From NCBI GenBank assembly GCA_000509105.1, contig BAIF02000051.1:78905-142904 (forward strand): a stretch of DNA of 64,000 bases, written 5' to 3'. Source of the stretch: Clostridiales bacterium VE202-21. GTDB lineage: Bacteria > Bacillota > Clostridia > Lachnospirales > Lachnospiraceae. Below the pieces are notes generated by a model. The model was not told where the DNA came from. It did no database searches and saw only the letters and a list, made by a program, of their open reading frames with translations. How positions within the stretch are numbered: the first letter of the stretch is position 1; every line of letters begins with the position of its first letter. Both the position numbers and the translations under genes were made by a program. This document shows positions 8,068 through 17,864 of the stretch, in pieces.

Positions 8068-8748
8068 ATGGAGAAAAATGAAATGAAAAAAGAAAAGTTT
8101 GCTTCTGATACTTCAAAACGGAGCGCAAAAGATTGGGTGAGGGCGCTGGCAGTCCTGTTGGGAGGATTGATCGTGGCGCATTTGGGGGTCACTCTTTTTC
8201 TGTTGTCTGAGCTGGGAACAGATACATTTACGGTCTTCATACAGGGGCTTGCGAGGACGGTGCATTTGACTGTGGGGACGGTACACGTGATTATACTTTG
8301 CATTTTGATGGTTATGATGCTGTTGACCACAAAGGGGTACATAAAACCGGGAACCGTAGTGTGTGCGTTCTGCGGCGGCCCTATTATTGATTTGTTTACG
8401 TGGCTGTTTCAGGGATATATTAACGGAAGTGCTTCCTTGATTCTTAGGATCTTCAGTATGCTGGCGGGATGTGTAATTTTGTCTGCAGGAATGTCAATTG
8501 TAATCAACAGTAATGCGGGAACTGGGCCGAATGATCTGGTTGCCATCATATTATCGGATAAATTGGAAAAAATAGAGTTCAGATGGGTCAGAGTTGGATG
8601 CGACTTATTCTTTGTTGTGCTGGGATTTTTCCTCGGAGGAACAGTCGGTATCGGTACAATTGTGGCTGTTTGCCTAACGGGGCCGCTGGTTCAATTCTGG
8701 CTTCCGAAAACGAAAAAATTGGTGGCAGGGATCGAAAAAGGGCGGTAA
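8068..8748 (+). CDS. YczE/YitT-like integral membrane protein
   Basis: 226 residues. The ATG at 8068 is preceded by GGGGG at good spacing; the TTG at 8041 is not. After a charged N-terminus (about 25 residues) there are five to six hydrophobic segments. The segments RALAVLLGGLIVAHLGVTLF, SELGTDTFTVFIQGLA and NAGTGPNDLVAIIL resemble the YczE/YyaS group of membrane proteins, related to YitT. Substrate and function are not known. It ends 50 bases from a convergent small gene with a shared hairpin (8774-8809) between them. Confidence 0.7.
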   Translation: MEKNEMKKEKFASDTSKRSAKDWVRALAVLLGGLIVAHLGVTLFLLSELGTDTFTVFIQGLARTVHLTVGTVHVIILCILMVMMLLTTKGYIKPGTVVCAFCGGPIIDLFTWLFQGYINGSASLILRIFSMLAGCVILSAGMSIVINSNAGTGPNDLVAIILSDKLEKIEFRWVRVGCDLFFVVLGFFLGGTVGIGTIVAVCLTGPLVQFWLPKTKKLVAGIEKGR

Positions 8749-8797
8749 GCTCCTGGGAAAATAAACCTTTCATGGACCGTCAGATGGAGCAGGGACA

Positions 8798-9115
8798 TCA
8801 GACGGTTCCTTTATGGACAATGTGCATGGCATTTTTGGAGGATTCCTGCCAAAGCTCTTTTTTCTGGTCATACATATGGTACAGCCATTCTATGGCCGAG
8901 TCCATGCCCTCGTCTGACATGGGAAAGGATTCATGCTCTTTCTTTTCTTCGGGGGTTTTTTCAAAAGACCAGGGTTCCGGGTAAACGGTAACTGTAAATG
9001 TCTCTTTGCTGTCATCTACCCTGAATATATAGCGCATTCCGCCATGGGATCCGGAAAAGGGCTCCCTTTTAAGTCCTCCTACGGGGATTAGCTTTTTATC
9101 GATCATAAGCGTCAC
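8798..9115 (-). CDS. Small hypothetical protein
   Basis: 105 residues from a GTG (an ATG nine bases further in is the alternative; AAAGG lies upstream of both). No family recognised. It is soluble, acidic and aromatic-rich, with a predicted beta-rich first half (MRYIFRVDDSKETFTVTVYPEPWSF) and a helical second half (MDSAIEWLYHMYDQKKELW). Codon use looks ordinary. Convergent with the preceding membrane protein gene and divergent from the large GGDEF/EAL gene. Confidence 0.6.
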   Translation of the reverse strand: MTLMIDKKLIPVGGLKREPFSGSHGGMRYIFRVDDSKETFTVTVYPEPWSFEKTPEEKKEHESFPMSDEGMDSAIEWLYHMYDQKKELWQESSKNAMHIVHKGTV

Positions 9116-9221
9116 ATACCTTTCTTAATGCTATAGGTAACGGGGATCCGTTCTGCAGAAGATTATAGCATATTTCAGGAGGACACGGCAATATAATTAA
9201 TTCAGGCTCAGGAGGGCAGAT

Positions 9222-12200
9222 ATGAATGATATGATGAGCAGTACCGACAATTTAGTCTATATAATCGATGAAACATATCACATAGTTCATTTTAATGATG
9301 TGCTGCAGGACGTGTACCCGGAAATGCATTCCGGGGATACTTGTTACGAGGTGCTCTGCGGGAATAGCTCTCCGTGCCGGAAATGCCCGCTTGCAGAGTG
9401 GAATGCTTCCACGGTGGAGATGTATAATGAAAAATTAAAGTGCTGGGTGGAACTGAATACCGGGAAGATCGATTGGCCCGGGAAAGGAGCATGCAGCATT
9501 ATTATTTCCAGAAATATTCCGGAACATCAAGTGCCGGCGGCAAACGCAGGAGGAGCTGGCGCAGAAGGTATTCATTCTCTCACCGGACTCTATAAAAAAG
9601 GAGAATTCTTTCAGGCAATGGAGGCCTTTCTGCGGGACGCGGGGGAGGAAAGGTATTGCCTTGCGGCCGTGGATATTGAACATTTTAAGCTGTTTAATGA
9701 GTGGTATGGGAAAAAGGCGGGGGATGAATTTCTGGTAAATTTCGCAAAGTGTCTGAGAGAGATCAGAAATGAATACGGCGGGCTGGCCGGTTATTTTGGG
9801 GAGGATGATTTTTGTCTTCTGATTCCCTGTGTTGAGGCAAATCTGGACTGCATGCAGAACCGCATTCTGAGATTTGTCAGACAGTACAGAGGGAATGCCG
9901 GGTTTCTGCCGGCCTTTGGCGTGTATGAGATCACGGACAAATCCGTGCCCGCCAGCATGATATATGACAGGGCTGCGATTGCGATGTCTATGGTAAAGGG
10001 AAATTATGCAAACCGAATGTGCCGGTATGATGCAGTTATGATGCAGAGAATGGAAGAGAAACATTTGATGCTTTCGGAGGTGCAGAGAGGACTGGAGAAC
10101 GGAGAATTCACATTCTATCTGCAGCCAAAATGCAATATGGGTACAGGCCGCATTGTGGGAGTGGAGTCCCTGGTAAGATGGCAGCATCCGGAACGGGGGC
10201 TGGTCACGCCGGGGGCGTTTATACCGCTTTTGGAACAAAGCGGATTTATTGCCAAATTGGATCTGTATATCTGGAAAGAGGTCTGCAGATATCTTAGAAA
10301 ATGGCTGAATGAGGGGAAGACGCTTCTTCCGATTTCAATAAATGTATCCAGGGTGGATATTTACACGCTGGACGTGGTGGAGTGCCTAAAAAATATGGCA
10401 GAGGAGTACTGCCTTCCGGCAAATCTTCTGGAGATCGAGATTACCGAGAGTGCTTATGCGGAGGAATACCAGAAGATTACAGGTGTGGCAGAGCAGCTGC
10501 GCAGCGCAGGATTTACGGTTCTGATGGATGACTTCGGAAGCGGCTATTCTTCACTGAATATGCTGAAAGATATTAATGTCGATATCCTGAAAATTGATAT
10601 GAAGTTTTTGGATATGGATGAAAAGAGTGCGGATAAGGGGCTGGGAATACTCGAGGCCATTATCAGGATGGCAACGCTCATGGGACTGCGTATTATAGCA
10701 GAGGGTGTGGAAACCGGAGAACAGGTTAAGGTGCTCCTGGAAATGGGGTGCCTGTACGGACAGGGATATTATTTTTTTCAGCCGCTTACCATTGAGAGTT
10801 ATGAAAGATTGCTGGAGACTCCGGAAAACTTTGATTTCAGAGGGATTAAGGCCAGGGATGTAAAAAGCCTCCGTATTAAGGAGCTTCTGAATGCGGACAT
10901 ATTCAGTGAGACAATGATCCATAATATACTGGGCGGGATCGGGATTTATAAAGTGTCCGGCGGCCATGTAGAATTGCTGCAGGTAAATGAACATTATTAT
11001 AAGGTTACTGGAAGCAGTCCGATTGATCTGGAAGCGCAGCGTCTGCAGTTCCAGAGCGGAATATATGAGGCGGACCGGAAAGAACTTCTGGACATCTTTC
11101 AACGGGCGGATAAAAACAGGCTGAACGGCGGCAGCGGACAGATCCGTCATATCCTGGCCGATGGTTCTGTCATCTGGATACAGCTGCATGCCTTTTTTCT
11201 GAAGGCACAGGAGGACGGCAGAATCTATTATGGAGCCGTTTCAGACGTTACGGAACAGAGACGGCGGGAGCAGATCATAACGGAAAATATGAAAACACTG
11301 GAGATATTCCGCAGTCAGGCGCTGTATGATTTTAAAGTCTGCCTCACAAGGAAAAGCGTGTGCGGCGAAAGTCTTGACAGCTGGGTGGGCGAGACTGGAT
11401 GCAGCCAGATTATGCTGTTAGAAGGTGCATCGGATTACATGTGCAGCGAACTGATTCTGCCTCGTTATCGGGATCTGTTCCGGACATTTACGGATACAGA
11501 AAGAATGTATCAGGCGTATCAAAACGGCAAGGTTATGGAAAGCCTGGATTATCAGCGGATGTACAAGGGGACATCGAGCTGGATGCGGATGCTCATGCAC
11601 TATACCCGGTCTGAGGAAAACGGTGAGGTCTATGCCTATATATTTGTGACAGATATTGACGCGCAGAAGAAGCAGGAGCTTCAGCTGGCCAGGATGGCCG
11701 AGACGGATGCTATGACAGGCCTGTATAACCGCTGTACTGCCAAGAAGAAGATAGAGGATTATATGAAAGAATATCCGGATGAGGAGTCGGCAGTGATTAT
11801 GTTTGATATGGATAATTTTAAGACGGCAAATGATGTATTTGGGCATGCGTACGGGGATTCCATGATCCGTAAAAATGCGGAGAAGCTGAACAGCTATTTC
11901 AGGGAGAATGATATTGTATGCCGTATGGGCGGAGATGAATTCCTTGTTCTATGCAGGAATATCAGGGAAGAAGCAGTGAATGAGAAACTGAGGCAGATCC
12001 TTTCCGATATGGAGGTTACTTACCATACAGGAAAAAAGGCAATTAAGTTTTCGATATCGGCTGGGTATGCGATGATTCCGCGGCAGGGAAATACATTTGA
12101 CGAGCTGTACAGGAAAGCGGATACTGCGCTGTTCACGGCAAAAATGAATGGAAAAAGTACATTCGTTCAATACGATTCCGGAATGAAGGAGGTTCGTCCG

Positions 12201-12233
12201 GAACTGGCAGATCCGGAAAAGGCTCCGGAATAA
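9222..12233 (+). CDS. Multi-domain c-di-GMP signalling protein (PAS-GGDEF*-EAL-PAS-GGDEF)
   Basis: 1003 residues, AGGAGGG before the ATG. Residues 1-110: PAS-like domain with a cysteine-rich turn (CYEVLCGNSSPCRKCPL). Residues ~120-270: degenerate GGDEF with GEDDF at 193-197, probably non-cyclising. Residues ~280-545: EAL domain with ESL at 315, INVS, EITES, DDFGSGYSSL, KIDMKF and AEGVET, so metal and catalytic residues appear intact. Residues ~560-830: one or two PAS-like domains. Residues ~835-985: GGDEF with intact GGDEF at 903-907. It may both make and degrade cyclic di-GMP depending on PAS input. No membrane segment is evident, so it is probably cytosolic. It stands alone, with a short hairpin (12241-12261) after the stop. 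Confidence 0.9.
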   Translation: MNDMMSSTDNLVYIIDETYHIVHFNDVLQDVYPEMHSGDTCYEVLCGNSSPCRKCPLAEWNASTVEMYNEKLKCWVELNTGKIDWPGKGACSIIISRNIPEHQVPAANAGGAGAEGIHSLTGLYKKGEFFQAMEAFLRDAGEERYCLAAVDIEHFKLFNEWYGKKAGDEFLVNFAKCLREIRNEYGGLAGYFGEDDFCLLIPCVEANLDCMQNRILRFVRQYRGNAGFLPAFGVYEITDKSVPASMIYDRAAIAMSMVKGNYANRMCRYDAVMMQRMEEKHLMLSEVQRGLENGEFTFYLQPKCNMGTGRIVGVESLVRWQHPERGLVTPGAFIPLLEQSGFIAKLDLYIWKEVCRYLRKWLNEGKTLLPISINVSRVDIYTLDVVECLKNMAEEYCLPANLLEIEITESAYAEEYQKITGVAEQLRSAGFTVLMDDFGSGYSSLNMLKDINVDILKIDMKFLDMDEKSADKGLGILEAIIRMATLMGLRIIAEGVETGEQVKVLLEMGCLYGQGYYFFQPLTIESYERLLETPENFDFRGIKARDVKSLRIKELLNADIFSETMIHNILGGIGIYKVSGGHVELLQVNEHYYKVTGSSPIDLEAQRLQFQSGIYEADRKELLDIFQRADKNRLNGGSGQIRHILADGSVIWIQLHAFFLKAQEDGRIYYGAVSDVTEQRRREQIITENMKTLEIFRSQALYDFKVCLTRKSVCGESLDSWVGETGCSQIMLLEGASDYMCSELILPRYRDLFRTFTDTERMYQAYQNGKVMESLDYQRMYKGTSSWMRMLMHYTRSEENGEVYAYIFVTDIDAQKKQELQLARMAETDAMTGLYNRCTAKKKIEDYMKEYPDEESAVIMFDMDNFKTANDVFGHAYGDSMIRKNAEKLNSYFRENDIVCRMGGDEFLVLCRNIREEAVNEKLRQILSDMEVTYHTGKKAIKFSISAGYAMIPRQGNTFDELYRKADTALFTAKMNGKSTFVQYDSGMKEVRPELADPEKAPE

Positions 12234-12240
12234 AAGGAAA

Positions 12241-12261
12241 GAGTCACAGTAACTGTGACTC
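12241..12261. other. 9-bp hairpin after the GGDEF/EAL gene
   Basis: GAGTCACAG-taa-CTGTGACTC, seven bases after the stop. No T-run follows on the plus strand, so it is not a classic terminator; it may stabilise the transcript end. Confidence 0.45.
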
Positions 12262-12403
12262 AAGGGGGAAAAAGTTTATGAAAAAGTGTTCTTTTCTTTT
12301 GAACAATTATAGTATACCTTTTACTTGTGGAAAAATTGTGATGCATTTTTGAATGAATTGTAAACAGTTATAAAATAAATTATGAAGAGCGGCGATATAT
12401 AGA

Positions 12404-13378
12404 ATGAAACGAGTATGGAAAAGAATCTTTCTGGCTGCAGGTATCATGTGCGCTTTGGATTGTGTGGCAGTTGGTACATTTTTCAGTATGGCGGTGGGGC
12501 GCTCCTGTGTCTTTTTCCGAAAAAAGAGAGACAAAAGGAAAAAACTGCGCAAGAGGACAGTACAGGAAGAGGCGGAAGAACTTAAAGAACGCAGTGAGGG
12601 AATCCAATGGATCGAGGGGATGCACTGTGAAAGTGTGCACATAAAAAGCGAAGACGGGCTGAGACTAAACGGATATTATCTAGAGGCAGAGCAGGCGGAA
12701 CGGGTTGTTGTGATGTTCCATGGCTGGCGTGGATCCTGGCGGCATGATTTTGGGGCATGCCTGAAATGGCTTTACAAAGAAAACAGCAGCCTTCTGCTCG
12801 TAGAGCAGAGGGCGCAGGGGGAAAGTGAAGGAAAATATATGGGATTCGGGCTGTTGGAACGCAGGGACTGCCGGATATGGTTAAATTGGCTGGCAGAAAG
12901 GAATACCAACCGCCTTCCGGTCTATCTTTACGGCGTATCCATGGGTGCGGCAACCGTGCTGATGGCGGCAGGGGAGAAGCTGCCGGCAGAGATAAAAGGG
13001 GTAATTGCCGACTGCGGATTTACCTCCCCTTATGAGATGGTATACCGTTTTGGACGAACGAACTTTAAACTGCGGGAACATCCGGTTATGGATCAGCTGA
13101 ACTGGCTGTGCAGGAAGCGCGCCGGTTATGATCTGAAGGAATATAGTACGCTTGAGGCGATGAAACACTGCAGCGTGCCGGTTCTTTTTATCCACGGCAG
13201 GGCGGACACATTTGTGCCCTGTGAGATGACGCTTCGCAATTACGAGGCCTGTACGGCAGATAAGAAGCTGTTGCTGGTGGACGGGGCAAAGCACTGCATG
13301 AGCTTTATAAAAGACCGGGAAGGTTATACGCAAGCGGTCAGGAAAATGTTTTCCAGGGAAGAAAAATGCGGTGCCTGA
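12404..13378 (+). CDS. Membrane-anchored alpha/beta hydrolase
   Basis: 324 residues. Residues 8-28 form one membrane anchor followed by a very basic stretch (FRKKRDKRKKLRKR), so the hydrolase domain is probably cytoplasmic or surface-bound. The alpha/beta-hydrolase core shows the oxyanion HGWRGSW region, nucleophile elbow GVSMGA, acid in HGRADTFVP and histidine in GAKHCMSF. Resembles YqkD/BAAT-like serine hydrolases; the substrate is unknown. The ribosome site is weak. No operon partner. Confidence 0.8.
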   Translation: MKRVWKRIFLAAGIMCALDCVAVGTFFSMAVGRSCVFFRKKRDKRKKLRKRTVQEEAEELKERSEGIQWIEGMHCESVHIKSEDGLRLNGYYLEAEQAERVVVMFHGWRGSWRHDFGACLKWLYKENSSLLLVEQRAQGESEGKYMGFGLLERRDCRIWLNWLAERNTNRLPVYLYGVSMGAATVLMAAGEKLPAEIKGVIADCGFTSPYEMVYRFGRTNFKLREHPVMDQLNWLCRKRAGYDLKEYSTLEAMKHCSVPVLFIHGRADTFVPCEMTLRNYEACTADKKLLLVDGAKHCMSFIKDREGYTQAVRKMFSREEKCGA

Positions 13379-13573
13379 CTGCATCAGCGGGCGGTCAAAT
13401 GGCAATACTCCGTTAAGTAGGCAGGGACAAAACGGACATGGTGTACTTCTCTTTTATTTTTATTGGTGCTATGCTTAGTGGCAGCAGTGCTGTTGAATTT
13501 TATCACTAAGATGGCAAAAGAGTACCAAACAGCCATCCTTAACTACATCATTATTAAGCTGGGAGGCAGACAG

Positions 13574-14737
13574 ATGCTCGAAGAGAATGTTTTAGTATCG
13601 TTTTTAAAAAAGTTTGATGAACATCCATTTCTTGTGAAGATGGACAACAAAGAATACTTAATCGGAGAAGGGGAACCCACTTTCACGGTAATAATCCATA
13701 AGATGATTCCATTGACGGAACTGATGACAAGCACATCGCTTGCTCTTGGAGAGGCATACATGAACGGGGATCTGGAGGTTGAAGGCGACCTGTATGAGGC
13801 GTTGAATCATTTTCTGGGGCAGATGGGCAAATTCTCAACGGACAAAAAAGCACTTAAAAAGCTAATTTTCTCGTCCTCTGCAAAGAAAAACCAGGAGAAG
13901 GAAGTGCGCAGCCATTATGATATCGGCAACGACTTTTACAAGCTTTGGCTGGATGAGACATTAAGCTATTCCTGCGGGTATTTTGTGCATGAAGACGATA
14001 CGCTTTACCAGGCGCAAGTCAACAAGGTGGATCACATTTTAGAAAAACTTTACCTTAAGGAAGGGATGACTCTGCTGGACATTGGCTGCGGCTGGGGATT
14101 TCTGCTCATTGAGGCCGCGAAAAAGTATAAGGTACATGGGACAGGGATTACACTCAGTGAAGAACAATATAAAGAATTTAACCTCCGTATCCAGGCGGAG
14201 GGGCTGGAGGACCTGCTTACGGTGGAACTGATGGATTACCGTGATCTGCCCAAAACAGGCTGGAAGTTTGAACGCGTAGTGAGTGTTGGGATGGTCGAGC
14301 ACGTCGGGCGTGACAATTACCAGGAATTTATAGACTGTGTAAACAAGGTGATGGAGCCGGGCGGCCTGTTCCTGCTGCATTTTATCAGTGCATTGAAGGA
14401 GCATCCGGGCGATCCATGGATTAAAAAGTATATCTTCCCGGGCGGTATGGTTCCAAGTCTGAGGGAGGTGCTTGCAGATGTGGCGGAGGATAACTTCCAT
14501 ACGCTTGATGTGGAGAATCTGCGGCCTCATTATAACCGTACACTATTGTGCTGGGAGCGCAACTTCAGGGAACATATTAACGAGGTGCGGCAGATGTTTG
14601 ATGAAAAATTTGTCAGAATGTGGGATCTCTATCTGTCCTCCTGTGCGGCGACCTTCAATAATGGGATCATTGACCTGCATCAGATCCTTATGACCAAGGG
14701 AATTAACAATCAATTACCTGCTGTGAGGTGGTATTAA
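13574..14737 (+). CDS. cfa: Cyclopropane-fatty-acyl-phospholipid synthase
   Basis: 387 residues from the ATG at 13574, with GGGAGG seven bases upstream; the longer open frame from 13463 adds an unrelated hydrophobic leader and is rejected. Methyltransferase motifs: SHYDIGNDFYKLWLDETLSYSCGYF, the SAM loop LLDIGCGWGFLL, VSVGMVEHVG and FLLHFIS. The enzyme moves a methylene from S-adenosylmethionine to double bonds of membrane phospholipid acyl chains, hardening the membrane against acid and stress. Length is the family norm. Followed by a strong terminator. Confidence 0.94.
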   Translation: MLEENVLVSFLKKFDEHPFLVKMDNKEYLIGEGEPTFTVIIHKMIPLTELMTSTSLALGEAYMNGDLEVEGDLYEALNHFLGQMGKFSTDKKALKKLIFSSSAKKNQEKEVRSHYDIGNDFYKLWLDETLSYSCGYFVHEDDTLYQAQVNKVDHILEKLYLKEGMTLLDIGCGWGFLLIEAAKKYKVHGTGITLSEEQYKEFNLRIQAEGLEDLLTVELMDYRDLPKTGWKFERVVSVGMVEHVGRDNYQEFIDCVNKVMEPGGLFLLHFISALKEHPGDPWIKKYIFPGGMVPSLREVLADVAEDNFHTLDVENLRPHYNRTLLCWERNFREHINEVRQMFDEKFVRMWDLYLSSCAATFNNGIIDLHQILMTKGINNQLPAVRWY

Positions 14738-14777
14738 AGGATCAAGCCGGGCCGGCAGGCTGTATGCAATGGCCGCT

Positions 14778-14825
14778 GAACGTTCTCCTTTTGGAAGATC
14801 CAAAATGGCGGACGTTCTTTTTGTG
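14778..14825 (+). terminator. Rho-independent terminator after cfa
   Basis: Stem formed by GAACGT...CC with GG...ACGTTC and an inner TTTTGG/CCAAAA stem, followed by TTTTT. Confidence 0.75.
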
Positions 14826-14938
14826 CAAAAAAATATACAGGTATGGATATCTTCAACGAAACAATGGATGATAGCGTTTGAAGCCGGAGCGTTTATATGA
14901 TAAGATAAATTATAATACACTAAAAAATGGGGGGAGCT

Positions 14939-15817
14939 ATGACAGCGCAGATAAAAAATGCATTGGCTATGACGGCTTTTGGAACCATCTCCATTTTTGT
15001 ACGGGGGATTGCCCTTAGTTCCATGGAGATAGCCTTCTGGCGCGGGAGTATAGCGCTGGTGGTATTGTGGTTCATTAAAAAGGCCTTTTATAGAGAAAAT
15101 AATATACATATCAGCAGGAAACAAAAAGTTCTTCTGTTTTTATCAGGGATGGCGGTTGGCTTAAATTGGGCACTGCTGTTTATGGCTTATGAACATACAA
15201 CTATTGCGGTGGCTACGCTGGCCTATTATTTTGCCCCAGTGATTGTGATGATAGTGTCGCCCCTTTTGTTTAAAGAGCGGATGACGCTGTTTCAGCTTTT
15301 GTGTTTCGCAATGGCAACTGCAGGGCTTGTGCTTGTGGTCAGCGCCGGTAACAGCATGGCAGTCGGCAGCCGGGCGGGCATTGGTTTTGGCCTGGGAGCC
15401 GCCGTGTTCTATGCTGCTGTAGTGCTGATGAATAAATGGATCCGTGAAGGGAGCGGGCTGGAGCGTACGATCATCCAATTTTTGGGGGCAGTGTCCTTGT
15501 TGTTTGTGATTCTGATGGTACAGGGCGGGTTCCGGATCCAGGCTGCTTCCCCCGGAAGTATTGGAAATCTACTGGTAGTAGGCGTGATTTATACAGGGCT
15601 GTGCTATTGGCTGTATTTTTCATCGATAAAAGATTTAGCGGGGCAGCAGACGGCCATCCTCAGCTATCTTGATCCCTTTGTGGCAATTCTTGTCTCAACT
15701 TTGTTTTTCCGGGAACCTATACGGGTGCTTCAGGGAATTGGCGCCGTGTTAATTCTGGGATTCACCTGTCTTTACCAGATTGACAGAGGCCGGCGTGACG
15801 CCGCGGACAAGGAGTAA
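14939..15817 (+). CDS. EamA/DMT-family transporter
   Basis: 292 residues with ten predicted membrane segments in two EamA halves. The ATG at 14939 follows GGGGGGAG; the ATG at 14927 overlaps that ribosome site. Signatures: GTISIFVRGIALSSMEIAFWRGSIAL near the start, VATLAYYFAPVIVMIVSPLLFKERMTLFQ at the end of the first half, and TAILSYLDPFVAILVSTLFFREPI in the second. Drug/metabolite exporters of this family move amino acids or other small metabolites; the cargo cannot be told. TATAAT at 14911-14916 lies just upstream. Confidence 0.88.
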   Translation: MTAQIKNALAMTAFGTISIFVRGIALSSMEIAFWRGSIALVVLWFIKKAFYRENNIHISRKQKVLLFLSGMAVGLNWALLFMAYEHTTIAVATLAYYFAPVIVMIVSPLLFKERMTLFQLLCFAMATAGLVLVVSAGNSMAVGSRAGIGFGLGAAVFYAAVVLMNKWIREGSGLERTIIQFLGAVSLLFVILMVQGGFRIQAASPGSIGNLLVVGVIYTGLCYWLYFSSIKDLAGQQTAILSYLDPFVAILVSTLFFREPIRVLQGIGAVLILGFTCLYQIDRGRRDAADKE

Positions 15818-15918
15818 GCAATGGCTGTAGAAGCAGTCAACAAAAAGGGATACCCTCTGGGTATACTTAGGAAAATACAGCGTCAACTATTTACATGATA
15901 CGTGAAAGCAGGTGTGAT

Positions 15919-16812
15919 ATGGGAATTCAGGAATATTTAAACGATTTATTAGGAAACCAGCTGAGGGAAATGAAATATCGATATAGAGAACAGATTGTGG
16001 CCGATATAAAGAACAGAATGTGTTCCCTGTTATCCAAATGGGACGATGAGGAATACAGGCGGACAATCTTGTTTGTAACGGATGAAGAGGCATTGTTTTA
16101 TGAACCTTATGCAGCTGCTGAGGTAAAAGAATTTGTCGTTGCAGCGTTAAGAAATAGTATGCTTGAGGTAGCAGCAAGTGTCAATTGTACCCAATTTAAA
16201 ATGCAGGATCCCCTGTCAAATGAAAAAATAAGACAGTTGACATCGGATGCGATTGTATATTTCAGGCAGTGCAGTTTCGCATCTTTACGGGAAGAAGCAC
16301 AGAGTATGGAATTCAAAGATGTTTACGGACAAGCCATAAAGAAATATCCACTGGCATGGGATGTTTTGAAAAAGACGGCATTAATGACAGGAGAAATATT
16401 AGAATTTGCAGGGGCTGATCAAACAGTTTCCGAATATGAAGACCAGAAACTGGATTGCAGAAAATATGATAAAGTGATTTGTGATGGATATAGCCTGGAG
16501 TTTGATGAATATTTGGAGGAAGCGCTCGGAAATCTGATTTCAGGACATACGGAAGTGTTTTTTGTAGATTCGTTTAAAATATTAACGAGAAACTTTGAAA
16601 AGGTTTTGCATGTCCTTCAGATCATCCTTGAGAATGGGCGGACTTTCGTGACCTGTAATTATTATATTAGCAACGGATATATCGAAAAAAGAAAGGAAAT
16701 ATTGAGAGCAGCACATAGTGAAAAAGATGTACTGAAAAACCTGCGGAACATGAGGGGGACTCAGGCAGAGCTGAGAACTATCCTAAAAGGACTGGCAGAT
16801 GCTGAGCTCTAA
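15919..16812 (+). CDS. Hypothetical protein, mostly helical, 297 aa
   Basis: No recognised family. The ATG at 15919 follows AGCAGGTG; an ATG at 15895 would add eight residues. Acidic and helix-rich, no signal peptide or membrane segment. Odd points are cysteines spread through the middle (NCTQF, RQCSF, DCRKYDKVICDGY) and a hydrophobic core ending in TVFVTCNYYISNGY-like sequence near residue 255. Monocistronic between an EamA transporter and a terminator. The AT content is somewhat higher than in its neighbours. Confidence 0.6.
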   Translation: MGIQEYLNDLLGNQLREMKYRYREQIVADIKNRMCSLLSKWDDEEYRRTILFVTDEEALFYEPYAAAEVKEFVVAALRNSMLEVAASVNCTQFKMQDPLSNEKIRQLTSDAIVYFRQCSFASLREEAQSMEFKDVYGQAIKKYPLAWDVLKKTALMTGEILEFAGADQTVSEYEDQKLDCRKYDKVICDGYSLEFDEYLEEALGNLISGHTEVFFVDSFKILTRNFEKVLHVLQIILENGRTFVTCNYYISNGYIEKRKEILRAAHSEKDVLKNLRNMRGTQAELRTILKGLADAEL

Positions 16813-16871
16813 ATGTATATTTCATATGATCATGATGACAGAGCTTTATTAGTACTAAGAATACTACAGAG

Positions 16872-16930
16872 AAATATCCCGCGGAGAACTCTGCGCTGAA
16901 AAGCATCGAGTTCCACGGGATATTTTTCTT
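16872..16930. terminator. Bidirectional terminator
   Basis: AAATATCCCG...AGAACTC pairs with GAGTTC...CGGGATATTT, followed by TTCTTT; an A-rich run on the left allows it to serve the convergent regulator gene as well. Confidence 0.8.
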
Positions 16931-16979
16931 TGATAAAGGACTTAAAATCAGTATTAACCGAAAACCCCGACTTTTCCGT

Positions 16980-17864
16980 CTAATGCTTATTGAGCGAAAG
17001 ATACTCGTTCACATTGTCTATCAGCGGCTGCAGGCTGCTCTTTTTTTTCATCAGAACGGATAGATACAGCGTATCCAGCAGACACAGCGCAGGTACACGC
17101 TTGGCCAGTACTTCGTCCATCACATCGTAAGAAAAAGAAGCGGTCAATAAAAGAATATCCGAGTGCTTTGCCAGCGGCGCACCGGGGAAATTGGTGATGG
17201 TGATGACTTTAATGCCGTGTTCCCTTGCCACCTTAGCCAGGCTGCAGATATTGCGGGTCTTACCGGAATGTGAGATGCAGATGAGGGCATCTTCGGGCGT
17301 CATCTGTGATAAAGCGATCAGCTGCGAGTCGAAGTCTGAGGACGCCGTAGTCTGATAACCGATGCGCATGAACTTTTGGGCGGCCGAGGCGGCTATAAAA
17401 TGTGCGTCTCCCGAGGCGGCAAAAATAAACCGCCTGGAGCCGGAGAGCAGATCGATTGCCTGAGACAGGGCGCCGTAGTCAATGGACTGCAGGGAATCCT
17501 GCAAATACAAGATGCAGGAATTGAATACGCTGGAGGTGATCGACTGAAGGCTGTCCGATTCTGATATACCAATATAATTAAATATATCTTCATATTCTTT
17601 CGGCAGGATATTTGCGCGCAATTCCGGATAGCCGCCGTATCCCAGCCTGCGTGCCAGACGTACGAGGGTCGCTTCGCTGCAGCCGCTTCTCTCGGCTACT
17701 TCACTGATCGTCAAAGTAGCAACGTCGGAAGGATTGCTCAGACAGAAATCAGCAGCTTTTCTCTCGGCTGATTTCAAATTATCATAAATAAAATGAAATT
17801 TAATTAGACATGCATGTGATATTTCTTTACTTTCTTTATTGATTGGCCTGTTTTTGGTGATCAA
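16980..17864 (-). CDS. MurR/RpiR family transcriptional regulator
   Basis: 294 residues from a TTG start with GGAGG eight bases upstream. N-terminal HTH_6 domain (residues ~20-95: AADFCLSNPSDVATLTISEVAERSGCSEATLVRLARRLGYGGY) and C-terminal SIS domain (residues ~130-270: SRRFIFAASGDAHFIAASAAQKFMRIG; DALICISHSGKTRNICSLAKVAREHGIKVITITN). Such regulators sense a phosphosugar with the SIS domain. It is divergent from the carbohydrate operon at 18202 and presumably controls it. Confidence 0.9.
   Translation of the reverse strand: MITKNRPINKESKEISHACLIKFHFIYDNLKSAERKAADFCLSNPSDVATLTISEVAERSGCSEATLVRLARRLGYGGYPELRANILPKEYEDIFNYIGISESDSLQSITSSVFNSCILYLQDSLQSIDYGALSQAIDLLSGSRRFIFAASGDAHFIAASAAQKFMRIGYQTTASSDFDSQLIALSQMTPEDALICISHSGKTRNICSLAKVAREHGIKVITITNFPGAPLAKHSDILLLTASFSYDVMDEVLAKRVPALCLLDTLYLSVLMKKKSSLQPLIDNVNEYLSLNKH

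Noticed and set aside
13463..13573. Hydrophobic N-terminal extension of cyclopropane synthase
   Set aside because: ATG at 13574 has an excellent ribosome site and the family N-terminus; the extension begins at GTG without one.
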